DNA from: Bacteroidales bacterium
GTDB taxonomy: Bacteria; Bacteroidota; Bacteroidia; Bacteroidales; UBA12170
Reading direction: 5' to 3'
Assembly: GCA_021157585.1 (NCBI GenBank)
Contig: JAGGWH010000088.1
Coordinates: forward strand, 1 to 32,661
DNA: 32,661 bases
The notes under the pieces were generated by a model. The model saw only the letters and a list, made by a program, of their open reading frames with translations. It ran no database searches and was not told the DNA's origin. Below are positions 15,936 through 24,095 of the stretch, piece by piece. The number at the start of each line of letters is the position of its first letter. Positions within the stretch are counted from its first letter, which is position 1. The translations under genes and the position numbers were made by a program.

Positions 15936-16403
15936 TTACTTTTTTATTTTCCGAACAACTTTTTTAAGACTATCTTTTAAAAACGTTTCCTCCACTTTAC
16001 GAATAGAATCTTGACGAATGCTATCCAATTTCATTTCCAAACGAATTTCTAAATCTTTTGCCTTTATTTTATTAAGAATAATTATCGACTTATCATAAAT
16101 AGAAGAAATTACTTCTTCATTTTTAGAGTAATAAGCTAAATTATCAAGAAAATCTTTTTGATTTATTTTATATTTTTCAAAAAGCAAAGGGTAATAAACA
16201 TAAGCAGTATCGTTTTTACCACGTTTACTGTAAGGAATCTGGTCAAGATAAGCTTCTATAAGTTGAACCTCGCTAAGTATTTCAGCCATTTCTGCTTCTG
16301 CAATAAGCACATCCGGAACATTAACAGTTTCTTGTTTTTTCTCGGAACAAGACGATAAAAGAAAAACAATCCCTAATAATCCAATAAAACGGCGAATATT
16401 CAT
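15936..16403 (-). CDS. DUF4296-type lipoprotein
   Basis: A 155-residue predicted lipoprotein. The N-terminus MNIRRFIGLLGIVFLLSSCS has a basic start, a hydrophobic core and a lipobox with Cys19 as the lipidation site. The following Ser-Glu and charged region is compatible with outer-membrane sorting. The mature part is helical and highly charged (AEMAEILSEVQLIEAYLDQ, then a Lys/Asp-rich C-terminus), fitting the DUF4296 family of Bacteroidota. No function is known for that family. It heads the group with rsmE and trxA, with a -7 promoter element 19 bases upstream. Family membership is from memory of the pattern, without a profile search. Confidence 0.75.
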   Translation of the reverse strand: MNIRRFIGLLGIVFLLSSCSEKKQETVNVPDVLIAEAEMAEILSEVQLIEAYLDQIPYSKRGKNDTAYVYYPLLFEKYKINQKDFLDNLAYYSKNEEVISSIYDKSIIILNKIKAKDLEIRLEMKLDSIRQDSIRKVEETFLKDSLKKVVRKIKK

Positions 16404-16422
16404 TTTAGTAAAATTTTAAGGA

Positions 16423-16430
16423 CAAAGGTA
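16423..16430 (-). promoter_or_regulatory. Candidate -7 element of the lipoprotein-rsmE-trxA group
   Basis: On the minus strand TACCTTTG fits TAnnTTTG and ends 19 bases before the ATG at 16403, inside the 57-bp gap after recQ. No clear -33 TTG is seen. Confidence 0.4.
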
Positions 16431-16460
16431 GGTTTTTATAAGAAACTGAAATAAAAAATA

Positions 16461-18659
16461 CTAATTTCCCACATCCGACATATACTTAATACGCATCAAG
16501 CGAATTTCTTCTTCAGAGAACTCGTCTTCGCCTAATTCTTCAAGTGCATCTTCCAAAGAATCTGATTCGGCTTCAGAAAAATATTCCAAAATATCCTCTT
16601 GATGATATTCATCTATAGTTTCGTTTATATAATACGTCAAATCCAGTTTGGTACCGGCAGACACTATATGTTCAATTTCGGTTATCAGATCTTCTACACT
16701 CAGATTTTTAGATCGTGCTATTACTTCTAAAGGTAATTTTTTGTCTATACTTTTAATTATAAACACTTTCATACCCGATTTATTCACAACTGATTTAACG
16801 ACCATATCTACCGGACGTATAATCTCATTTTCTTCCACATAGTTTTTTATAAGACGAACAAATGGTTCTCCATATTTAGCCGCCTTTCCAACACCAACTC
16901 CCGAAATGCTTTTTAATTCTTCCAAGGTTGTCGGATACTGTATAGTCATATCTTCCAAAGATGGATCTTGAAAAATAACAAAGGGAGGCAAATTATTTTT
17001 TTTTGATATATCGCGACGCAAATCTTTTAACATATTAAATAACATAGCATCAAGCGCATCTGTTTTAACAGCACCTCTACCCGAGCTCCCATCATCAAGA
17101 CCATCGTAATCATGATCTTTGGTAAGCATTATGGAGTATGGATTATCTAAAAATTTATAACCCGCCTCAGTAACCTTCAGCAAGCCGTAATTCTCAATAT
17201 CTTTAGCTAACAGCCCACGTATAAGCACCTGACGGATAACGGCATGCCAATGTTTTGTATCATAATCCATACCTTGACCAAAAACATCTAATTTATCGTG
17301 TTTAGCATTTTTTATATCTGCATTTCTGTCTCCCACTAAAATATTCACAAGATATTCGCGCTTAAACAACTGCTTAACGGCCAATACGGACTCTATTACT
17401 AATTGTACATTTTCTTTCCCTTCAAATTGCTCTTTTGGGTTTAAACAATTATCGCAAGCACCACAGTTTTCTTTAGGATAACCCTCTCCAAAATAATGTA
17501 AAAGCTGACGATGTCTACAAACAGAAGATTCGGCATAGGAAATGGTTTCCTGTAATAACTGCTTTGCAATCTCCTGCTCGGCAACAGGCTTATTTTTCAT
17601 AAACTTTTCCAGCTTCTCAATATCTTTATAGCTATAAAAAGTAATACAATTTCCCTCTCCATCATCACGTCCGGCACGTCCCGTTTCCTGATAATATCCT
17701 TCAATACTTTTGGGAATATCGTGATGAATTACAAAACGGATATCGGGTTTATCTATCCCCATTCCAAAAGCTATGGTAGCCACAATTACATCAACATCTT
17801 CCATCAGAAACATATCCTGATTTCTTTTCCGTGTAGATGCATCAAGACCGGCATGATACGGAAGAGCTTTTATGCCATTTACCTGTAGAGTTTCAGCAAC
17901 TTCTTCTACTTTTTTACGACTAAGGCAGTAAACTATTCCGGATTTACCCGGCTGTGTTTTAATATATTTTATAATATCTTTATTAACGTCCTTTGTTTTA
18001 GGTCTTACTTCATAATATAAATTAGGGCGATCAAAAGAAGATTTATAAACTTCGGCATCTTCAATACCCAAATTCTTCAATATATCTTCCTGAACTTTTA
18101 ATGTTGCAGTTGCAGTAAGAGCAATTATCGGAACATCATGTCCAATCGTATCAATTATAGGGCGTAAACGCCGATATTCAGGACGAAAATCGTGACCCCA
18201 TTCCGAAATACAATGAGCTTCATCTATTGCATAAAAAGAAATGTCAATCTTTTTAAGAAATTCCGCATTTTCTTCTTTAGTTAAAGACTCTGGAGCAACA
18301 TATAACAATTTAGTTTTTCCACTTAGCAAATCAGATCTAACCTTATTCATTTCCGTCTTAGATAAAGACGAGTTCATAACATGTGCAATACCCTCATCAG
18401 CACCAAAATTCCGGATAGCATCAACTTGGTTTTTCATTAATGCAATTAAAGGAGAAACAATTATAGCTGTTCCGGGATTACTCAGGGCAGGCAGTTGATA
18501 ACACATTGATTTACCGCCACCCGTAGGCATAATAACGAATACATTTTTCCCTTCTATCAGACTTTCAATTATCTCTTCTTGATTCCCTTTAAAACTATCA
18601 AAACCAAAAATTTTTTTCAATAGTTCCGAAAGTGTATCCTTATCTTTTTTTAATGACAT
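16461..18659 (-). CDS. recQ: ATP-dependent DNA helicase RecQ
   Basis: Superfamily 2 3'-5' DNA helicase acting in recombination repair and fork restart. Walker A is PTGGGKSMCYQLPAL (K50); motif II is DEAHCISEWGHDFRPEY; motif III is ALTATAT; motif VI is YYQETGRAGRDDGEG. A zinc-binding region follows with cysteines in VCRHRQ and CGACDNC, then an RQC winged helix and an HRDC domain around FQDPSLEDMTIQYPT. The 732 residues exceed the roughly 610 of E. coli RecQ; the extra C-terminal part after HRDC ends in an acidic tail, as in other Bacteroidota. The start is ATG at 18659 with a promoter about 95 bases upstream. It diverges from kdsD. Confidence 0.95.
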   Translation of the reverse strand: MSLKKDKDTLSELLKKIFGFDSFKGNQEEIIESLIEGKNVFVIMPTGGGKSMCYQLPALSNPGTAIIVSPLIALMKNQVDAIRNFGADEGIAHVMNSSLSKTEMNKVRSDLLSGKTKLLYVAPESLTKEENAEFLKKIDISFYAIDEAHCISEWGHDFRPEYRRLRPIIDTIGHDVPIIALTATATLKVQEDILKNLGIEDAEVYKSSFDRPNLYYEVRPKTKDVNKDIIKYIKTQPGKSGIVYCLSRKKVEEVAETLQVNGIKALPYHAGLDASTRKRNQDMFLMEDVDVIVATIAFGMGIDKPDIRFVIHHDIPKSIEGYYQETGRAGRDDGEGNCITFYSYKDIEKLEKFMKNKPVAEQEIAKQLLQETISYAESSVCRHRQLLHYFGEGYPKENCGACDNCLNPKEQFEGKENVQLVIESVLAVKQLFKREYLVNILVGDRNADIKNAKHDKLDVFGQGMDYDTKHWHAVIRQVLIRGLLAKDIENYGLLKVTEAGYKFLDNPYSIMLTKDHDYDGLDDGSSGRGAVKTDALDAMLFNMLKDLRRDISKKNNLPPFVIFQDPSLEDMTIQYPTTLEELKSISGVGVGKAAKYGEPFVRLIKNYVEENEIIRPVDMVVKSVVNKSGMKVFIIKSIDKKLPLEVIARSKNLSVEDLITEIEHIVSAGTKLDLTYYINETIDEYHQEDILEYFSEAESDSLEDALEELGEDEFSEEEIRLMRIKYMSDVGN

Positions 18660-18754
18660 TTATTTTCTTTTTACTATAAAAAACCTTTTCCCCCATAATA
18701 AATAGATGTGCTTTTTAGTGGTCATTTATATCTTTTCAATAATTTGTTTGATAA

Positions 18755-18785
18755 CAAATATAATAAAATAATTATCCAATTACAA
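18755..18785 (-). promoter_or_regulatory. Candidate recQ promoter
   Basis: On the minus strand TTG (18783-18785), 20 bases, then TATATTTG (18755-18762): a good consensus match. The leader to the recQ ATG would be about 90 nt. Confidence 0.5.
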
Positions 18786-18971
18786 GAAAGAAACATAAGG
18801 ATGACGCAGCCCTAATTCCCTCAAAATGCGCGCGAAGGTACGAATTATTTTTTAAATTATCACTATTAATTTGCATCAAAAATTAAAGCTTGGAAATTCT
18901 AATTGTTTTTTCTCGAATTAGTGTTTTATCATTTTTTTTAAGCAGAAAAATGCCTGCTTCTAAAAAGAAAT

Positions 18972-18979
18972 TATCTTTG
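18972..18979 (+). promoter_or_regulatory. Candidate kdsD -7 element
   Basis: TATCTTTG fits TAnnTTTG and ends 18 bases before the proposed TTG start of kdsD. If used, it excludes the upstream ATG at 18950 as the start. No clear -33 TTG at normal spacing. Confidence 0.38.
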
Positions 18980-18997
18980 TGTTACAAAACTTATATT

Positions 18998-19963
18998 TTG
19001 GATAAAAGTATCGACATAAAACAAATTGCTATCCGTACTATCTTAGAGGAGTCCTCTGCTATTAAGCAGCTTTCTTCCTTAATCGACCATCAGTTTGAAC
19101 AAGCGGTAAATTGTATTGCCAAATCGAGCGGTAGGCTAATTATTACCGGTATTGGGAAAAGCGCCAATATTGCTAATAAAATAGTTTCTACATTAAATTC
19201 TACCGGAACCGCAGCCGTTTTTATGCATGCTGCGGATGCCATCCATGGCGATTTAGGGATTATTCGCAAAAACGACATAGTGCTTTGTATATCTAAAAGC
19301 GGCGAATCGCCGGAAATAAAAGTGCTAATTCCTCTTATAAAAGGATTTGGAAATACGCTTATTGCTATTTCGGGAAATACAGATTCGTTTTTAGCCAAAC
19401 AAGCCGATTATGTTTTAAATGCCAGTGTTGAAAAAGAAGCCTGCCCAAATAATCTTGCTCCAACTTCCAGCACAACAGCACAATTGGTTTTAGGCGATGC
19501 TCTTGCTGTTTCTTTATTAGAGTTAAAAGGATTTACTACTGCTGATTTTGCAAAAATACATCCGGGAGGAGCTCTTGGAAAACAACTATATCTTCAGGCA
19601 AAAGATATAATTTCACAAAACGAAAAACCCGAAGTAGATATAAATGCTTCTATTCAAGAAGTTATTATTGAAATGACATCAAAAAGATTGGGAGCCACAG
19701 CAGTATTGAATACAGGAAAATTAGTCGGTATAATTACCGATGGCGATTTACGAAGAATGTTAAAAAACAATAGGCAAATTGATAGGCTTAATGCCGAACA
19801 AATTATGAGTAAAGACCCTAAACAAATTAATCCTGACACCTTATTAGTAGATGCTTTAAATTTAATGAGAAGCAATAATATTACTCAACTACCTGTATCA
19901 AAGGCAGGCAAATATTTGGGGATTTTACATTTACATGATATTCTAAAAGAAGGAATTTTATAA
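18998..19963 (+). CDS. kdsD: D-arabinose 5-phosphate isomerase (KdsD/KpsF family)
   Basis: Interconverts D-ribulose 5-phosphate and D-arabinose 5-phosphate, the first step of KDO synthesis for the LPS inner core. An N-terminal SIS sugar-isomerase domain shows GIGKSANIANKIVSTLNSTG, HGDLG, SKSGESPE, APTSSTTAQLVLGDALAV and HPGGALGK; two CBS repeats follow (GIITDGDLRRML and LPVSKAGKYLGILHLHDIL). From the TTG at 18998 the protein has 321 residues, close to E. coli KdsD (328). Longer starts are possible (ATG 18950, TTG 18890), but a -7 promoter element lies between them and 18998. lptB follows after 12 bp, the same LPS pairing as in Enterobacteria. Confidence 0.9.
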   Translation: MDKSIDIKQIAIRTILEESSAIKQLSSLIDHQFEQAVNCIAKSSGRLIITGIGKSANIANKIVSTLNSTGTAAVFMHAADAIHGDLGIIRKNDIVLCISKSGESPEIKVLIPLIKGFGNTLIAISGNTDSFLAKQADYVLNASVEKEACPNNLAPTSSTTAQLVLGDALAVSLLELKGFTTADFAKIHPGGALGKQLYLQAKDIISQNEKPEVDINASIQEVIIEMTSKRLGATAVLNTGKLVGIITDGDLRRMLKNNRQIDRLNAEQIMSKDPKQINPDTLLVDALNLMRSNNITQLPVSKAGKYLGILHLHDILKEGIL

Positions 19964-19975
19964 GCCAAAGCGAAC

Positions 19976-20701
19976 ATGCTATTAAGAACTGAAAATATCG
20001 TAAAAAAATACGGAAAAAGAACCGTTGTAAAAAACGTAAGTATAGATGTAAAACAAGGAGAGATAGTCGGTTTACTTGGTCCTAACGGCGCAGGTAAAAC
20101 CACCTCTTTTTATATGATTGTAGGCTTGATTAAGCCAAATAACGGACGTGTTTTTTTAGATAATCAAGAGATTACCAAAGAGCCTATGTATAAAAGAGCT
20201 CAGTTAGGCATTGGTTATTTAGCGCAAGAAGCATCGGTATTCCGTAGTATGTCTGTAGAAGATAATATTAGTTCTGTTCTTGAATTTACTGAGCTTAACA
20301 AAACAGAGCGTACGGAAAAGCTAAACTCTTTACTCGACGAATTTGGATTACAGCATATCCGAAAAAGTAAAGGAATTCAACTTTCCGGAGGAGAAAGACG
20401 ACGTACAGAAATTGCCAGAGCCTTGGCTACCGATCCTAAGTTTATCCTTCTCGACGAACCTTTTGCGGGAGTTGATCCTATTGCTGTAGAAGATATCCAA
20501 ACTATTGTTTCCAAGTTAAAAGAAAAAAATATTGGAATTCTAATTACCGACCATAACGTCCATGAAACCTTAAAAATTACCGATCGTGCCTATTTACTCT
20601 TCGAAGGCTCTGTTCTTAAAGCAGGAACGGCAGAAGAACTTGCATCTGATCCACATGTACGTAAAGTTTATTTAGGAGAAAGTTTTGAACTCCGAAAATA
20701 A
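19976..20701 (+). CDS. lptB: LPS export ABC transporter ATP-binding protein LptB
   Basis: ATPase that powers LPS extraction from the inner membrane with LptFG and the LptCA bridge. Walker [18 protein letters not shown]-loop region [18 protein letters not shown], signature [15 protein letters not shown] and Walker [16 protein letters not shown] followed by the switch His in [10 protein letters not shown]. The sequences ASVFR and [13 protein letters not shown] are typical of LptB rather than generic ABC proteins. The 241 residues are standard. It begins 12 bp after kdsD; no lptA, lptC or kdsC is adjacent, although kdsC-lptCA usually lie between the two genes in Proteobacteria. Confidence 0.95.
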   Translation: MLLRTENIVKKYGKRTVVKNVSIDVKQGEIVGLLGPNGAGKTTSFYMIVGLIKPNNGRVFLDNQEITKEPMYKRAQLGIGYLAQEASVFRSMSVEDNISSVLEFTELNKTERTEKLNSLLDEFGLQHIRKSKGIQLSGGERRRTEIARALATDPKFILLDEPFAGVDPIAVEDIQTIVSKLKEKNIGILITDHNVHETLKITDRAYLLFEGSVLKAGTAEELASDPHVRKVYLGESFELRK

Positions 20702-20743
20702 GCTGTATTGATATACTATTCTGTGCTTTATCACAAAAAAATA

Positions 20744-22033
20744 TCAATCTCTTTTATACGACCAAATCATCAATAAAACAGCACTTAACAATAAAGCAAT
20801 AGCTATTCCAAAAGAGACAGTATAACCAAATAACTCAAAAAATAGTATTCCAATTAAAGGTGCAAACAAAGCCCTAACGCCCGTTAAAGAAAGATGAACA
20901 GCTTGTAATTCTCCGGCTTCGGAATCCTTCCCAAAATAAGCAGAACCAATAAACCAAAGCAAAGACATAGTTGCAGCAAAAACACTTTGAAATAAAATAT
21001 AAAACAGCAACATATAATAAATCTTGATATTTAATATTTCTATATGAGCCGGAAAATATTCCGTCAAAGCCAAAAAGAAAATAAACATCATCATAGAACC
21101 AAAAGTTATAGCGGCAAACTTACGCGGATCGATACGCCCCAACAACCTTCCAAAAAAAGGCAATAATAAAATAGCTATAATATTATAAGAGTTTTTGTAA
21201 AAAGCTATACTGGAATAATTCAAGCCCAAGGCTTTATCAAAATAAATAGTAATTACAGCTACTGTCGACATAAATGCAAAACCATAAAGCATAAAACCCA
21301 TTTCAAAATGCAGATACGGCTTATTAGAAATCATTAAAGTCCACATATTTCGCCAAGAACTTCTGACCGATTGCAAAAAAGTTTTCTTGATTTCAACCTG
21401 CTCTATAGCTTGATAAGGAATCTTTGTTAAAAGATGTATCGACCCTATACCAAGAACCGCTATTATTGGAAAAACATAGGTATAAGCATAAGGATTCCAA
21501 TCCAAAAGCATTCCATAAGCAAAGGTTACTATCAGCATTACAATTTTATTGATTGAGGTTGCAAAACTATACAGCTTACTAAAATTTTGATGACGATAAG
21601 ATTTTTTCAAAAACAGATTAATATTTGGCAATACTACGGGCGCAGCCAAATAATACATAAAGAATATGGCTAAAAAAAACAGATGATAAATTCCGTTTGC
21701 TTGCACAGCCACATCACTTTTAGGAAAGAATAAAAGAAAAAATAAGGGCAAACGGCTAACTAAAGCAGTAATAATAAGTAATTTCTTCTTGTTTTTTATA
21801 CGTCTTAGAAATTCGTTAATAAAAATTAAGCCTGTAAAAACAACTACACTAAATTGAAAAAGAACACCTAACTCAAAATTACTTCCATCTAAACTTTTAA
21901 TAAAAACAAATTCGTTCAAGGCTAAAACACCTAAAACAAAACCCTCCAAAATACTATAAAACAAATGAATACGGAAAGTATTCTTTTCGATTAAATTCAG
22001 ATGGTCTGTTTTATAAAACAACATGTTTCTCAT
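20744..22033 (-). CDS. MFS-type multi-pass membrane transporter, substrate unknown
   Basis: A 429-residue integral membrane protein with about twelve hydrophobic segments (roughly 27-45, 55-75, 86-103, 115-135, 160-180, 187-205, 245-268, 280-300, 310-328, 340-362, 385-403, 408-426) and a central charged loop around 210-235. The RRIKNKKKLLI stretch after the second helix resembles the MFS loop 2-3 basic motif. Substrate cannot be told. The start is ATG at 22033, with a second Met three codons on; a TACCTTTG element ends 9 bases upstream, so the leader would be only a few bases. It is convergent with lptB; a weak inverted repeat (20707-20714 with 20741-20748) lies between. Confidence 0.72.
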   Translation of the reverse strand: MRNMLFYKTDHLNLIEKNTFRIHLFYSILEGFVLGVLALNEFVFIKSLDGSNFELGVLFQFSVVVFTGLIFINEFLRRIKNKKKLLIITALVSRLPLFFLLFFPKSDVAVQANGIYHLFFLAIFFMYYLAAPVVLPNINLFLKKSYRHQNFSKLYSFATSINKIVMLIVTFAYGMLLDWNPYAYTYVFPIIAVLGIGSIHLLTKIPYQAIEQVEIKKTFLQSVRSSWRNMWTLMISNKPYLHFEMGFMLYGFAFMSTVAVITIYFDKALGLNYSSIAFYKNSYNIIAILLLPFFGRLLGRIDPRKFAAITFGSMMMFIFFLALTEYFPAHIEILNIKIYYMLLFYILFQSVFAATMSLLWFIGSAYFGKDSEAGELQAVHLSLTGVRALFAPLIGILFFELFGYTVSFGIAIALLLSAVLLMIWSYKRD

Positions 22034-22042
22034 TTATGCGCG

Positions 22043-22050
22043 CAAAGGTA
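22043..22050 (-). promoter_or_regulatory. Candidate -7 element of the MFS gene
   Basis: On the minus strand TACCTTTG fits TAnnTTTG and ends 9 bases before the ATG. The 15-base string ATGCGCGCAAAGGTA (plus strand 22036-22050) recurs with one change upstream of recQ (18826-18840). No -33 element is evident. Confidence 0.4.
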
Positions 22051-22121
22051 ATTTGTTTTTTGATGAAAAAACTAAATACATCCTCAATTAGAACTCAATT
22101 AAAAATCTATAATAAATCACG

Positions 22122-22151
22122 TTTGCATTCTACAAAATTGGCTTAACTTTG
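22122..22151 (+). promoter_or_regulatory. Candidate wlbA promoter
   Basis: TTTG (22122-22125), 18 bases, then TAACTTTG (22144-22151): a full consensus match ending 29 bases before the wlbA ATG. Confidence 0.6.
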
Positions 22152-22180
22152 CTATATCTTTAAATATCTAAATTTCTATT

Positions 22181-23143
22181 ATGCCCACTACTAAAAATTT
22201 TGCTCTGATTGGTGCTGCGGGATACATTGCTCCTCGTCATATGGCAGCTATTCAAGAAACCGGAAATAAGTTAGTTGCTGCTCTCGATAAATTTGACTGT
22301 GTTGGGATTATGGATCGTTTTTTTCCAAATGCCAATTTCTTTACCGAACCCGAACGTTTCGACAGACATTTAGATAAACTCAGAAGACTAAATCAAGGTC
22401 GCGATGTTGATTATGTCAGTATCTGCTCCCCAAATTATCTCCACGATTCTCATATCCGACTTGCACTTCGTAACCAAGCTCATGCAATTTGCGAAAAACC
22501 AATTGTATTAAATCCCTGGAATTTTGACGGATTAGAAGCTATCGAAAAAGAAACAAATAAAAATATCTATACTATCTTTCAACTACGCTTACATCCTTCG
22601 GTAATTGAGTTGAAGAAAAAAATCGAAAACGGACCAAAAGATAAGATTTACGATATTGATTTAAGCTATATTACCTCTCGTGGAAAATGGTATGATGTAA
22701 GTTGGAAAGGTGATATTTCTAAGTCAGGAGGAGTAACAACAAATATTGGCGTTCATTTCTTTGATATGCTTGCCTTTGTTTTTGGAAAGGTAAAGCACAC
22801 AGAAGTCCATGTTTTACAACACAATAAAGCCGCCGGACTTTTAGAACTTGAACGGGCTCGAGTTCGTTGGTTTTTAAGTATTGACAGCAATGATATCCCT
22901 CCGGAAAGAAGAGCTCAAGGGCAAAGTACTTTTCGTTCTATTTTAATGGAAGGAGAAAATTTTGAATTTAGTGGTGGTTTTACCGACTTACACACTGTCA
23001 GTTACAGAGAAATTTTAGCTGGTAGAGGTTTCCGTATTCAAGAAGGTCGACAAAGTATTGAAACAGTTTATAATATCCGCAATAGCGAACCTATTGGATT
23101 AAAAGGAGATTACCACCCTATTCTTAAACATCTTCATTTATAA
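22181..23143 (+). CDS. wlbA: UDP-N-acetylglucosaminuronate 3-dehydrogenase, WlbA/WbpB type (Gfo/Idh/MocA family)
   Basis: NAD-dependent oxidoreductase that oxidises C3 of UDP-2-acetamido-2-deoxy-glucuronic acid on the way to di-acetamido uronic acids of O-antigens. The N-terminus KNFALIGAAGYIAPRHM matches the WbpB/WlbA signature closely; VSICSPNYLH, CEKP (104-107) and NIGVHFFDML (H192) are the Gfo/Idh/MocA cofactor and catalytic motifs. The 320 residues are normal. It has its own promoter and is followed after 7 bp by an UpxY-like antiterminator. None of its usual pathway partners (aminotransferase, acetyltransferase, C6 dehydrogenase, epimerase) is in the window, so they must be elsewhere. 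Confidence 0.88.
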   Translation: MPTTKNFALIGAAGYIAPRHMAAIQETGNKLVAALDKFDCVGIMDRFFPNANFFTEPERFDRHLDKLRRLNQGRDVDYVSICSPNYLHDSHIRLALRNQAHAICEKPIVLNPWNFDGLEAIEKETNKNIYTIFQLRLHPSVIELKKKIENGPKDKIYDIDLSYITSRGKWYDVSWKGDISKSGGVTTNIGVHFFDMLAFVFGKVKHTEVHVLQHNKAAGLLELERARVRWFLSIDSNDIPPERRAQGQSTFRSILMEGENFEFSGGFTDLHTVSYREILAGRGFRIQEGRQSIETVYNIRNSEPIGLKGDYHPILKHLHL

Positions 23144-23150
23144 AACTATT

Positions 23151-23666
23151 TTGACCTTTCAAGCAACATATAATTGGTACGCCTTATATACTAAGTCGCG
23201 AGCAGAAAAAGCTGTTTTCGACAGGCTTATAGAACAAAATATCGAGGTTTATCTTCCACTTCAAAGAAAATTACGTCGTTGGAGCGATAGGAAAAAATGG
23301 GTGGAAGTACCCTATATTAATTCCTATGTTTTTGTTAATGTAAGTGAAAAAGAATATTATAATGTTCTGAATACACAAGGAGCTGTTCGCTATATTACCT
23401 TTGAAGGAAAAGCCGCTCCTATCCCCGATTGGCAAATTGAGGCAATGAAAAAAATTATCGATTCCGATCAGATGTTTCATTTCAGTAGTCAACGTTTCCG
23501 TAAAGGAGAAAAAATTTTAATCGAAGAAGGAGCATTAGCAGGCTATTCCGGAGAAGTTATCCACGATAGTGACGGAAAGAAAAAAATCTTAATTCGTATC
23601 GATCAAATTGGTTATTCTTTGGTTGTTGAAATGGATATTTTGGAAATAAAAAAGGTGAAATCTTAA
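23151..23666 (+). CDS. NusG/RfaH-like transcription antiterminator, UpxY family
   Basis: Specialised NusG paralogue of 171 residues. The NGN domain (about 7-95) shows WYALYTKSRAEKAV, the YLPL segment and VPYINSYVFVNV; the KOW-containing C-terminal domain (about 118-150) shows KGEKILIEEGALAGYSGEV. In Bacteroides, UpxY proteins are encoded at the start of capsular polysaccharide operons and prevent early termination in them. Here it follows wlbA, with no polysaccharide cluster downstream. The frame starts with TTG at 23151; no ATG precedes the conserved WYALY block, so a non-AUG start is needed. It is too short and too divergent for the housekeeping NusG, which normally sits by secE and rplK. 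Confidence 0.85.
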   Translation: MTFQATYNWYALYTKSRAEKAVFDRLIEQNIEVYLPLQRKLRRWSDRKKWVEVPYINSYVFVNVSEKEYYNVLNTQGAVRYITFEGKAAPIPDWQIEAMKKIIDSDQMFHFSSQRFRKGEKILIEEGALAGYSGEVIHDSDGKKKILIRIDQIGYSLVVEMDILEIKKVKS

Positions 23667-23679
23667 ACTAAAAATCCCC

Positions 23680-23687
23680 TACTTTTG
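23680..23687 (+). promoter_or_regulatory. Candidate -7 element of the thioesterase gene
   Basis: TACTTTTG fits TAnnTTTG and ends 11 bases before the ATG at 23699. No -33 TTG is seen at normal spacing. If used, the leader is only a few bases. Confidence 0.38.
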
Positions 23688-23698
23688 TAGAAAAAAGT

Positions 23699-24079
23699 AT
23701 GGAACTTCAAATTGGCTTAAAAGCCGAATTCGAAATTATTGTTAGTCCTAAAGATACCGCTGCCCAATACGGTTCAGGAAGCCTAAACGTTTTTGCCACA
23801 CCGGCAATGATAGCACTGATGGAAAAAACAGCAATGCTTTGTATTTCCAAGCAGCTCAAAGAAGGTCAAAATAGTGTTGGTACGGAAATTAATGTAAAGC
23901 ACATCAAAGCAACTCCCATTGGCGAAGCCGTTCTTTGTATTGCAAAACTTATTGAAATTGACCGCGCTAAATTAACTTTCAGCGTCGAAGCTTTTGATAA
24001 TGAAGGGATTATTGGACTTGGAACCCATAAACGCTTTTTAATTGACGAAGAACAATTTATGGCTAAAGTTAGTCGCTAA
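23699..24079 (+). CDS. Hotdog-fold thioesterase, FlK-like
   Basis: A 126-residue protein of the hotdog thioesterase superfamily. The arrangement T34 (FATPAM), E42 (LMEKTA) and H68 (VKHIKATP) has exactly the spacing of the catalytic Thr42, Glu50 and His76 of fluoroacetyl-CoA thioesterase FlK. The phrase GSGSLNVFATPAMIALME is typical of the broad FlK-like family in bacteria that do not meet fluoroacetate. The physiological acyl-CoA substrate is unknown; removal of a toxic or dead-end acyl-CoA is plausible. No membrane segment. The M16 peptidase pair follows after 16 bp, so it may be cotranscribed with it, although no functional link is evident. Confidence 0.82.
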   Translation: MELQIGLKAEFEIIVSPKDTAAQYGSGSLNVFATPAMIALMEKTAMLCISKQLKEGQNSVGTEINVKHIKATPIGEAVLCIAKLIEIDRAKLTFSVEAFDNEGIIGLGTHKRFLIDEEQFMAKVSR

Positions 24080-24095
24080 AAACTAAAAAATACGA

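Larger units (their letters stand above)
18660..18997. other. Divergent control region between recQ and kdsD
   Basis: This 338-bp stretch holds the recQ promoter (18755-18785), a second degenerate minus-strand element TACCTTCG (18833-18840) next to GCGCGCAT, and the kdsD -7 element (18972-18979). The kdsD frame stays open upstream to 18890, with an ATG at 18950, but promoter position argues against those starts. No other gene is seen. Confidence 0.6.

Noticed and set aside
18890-18997. Longer KdsD N-terminus (starts at 18890 or 18950)
   Set aside because: A TAnnTTTG element at 18972-18979 lies inside, and the KdsD family aligns from about residue 10 of the shorter form. Kept as an alternative only.
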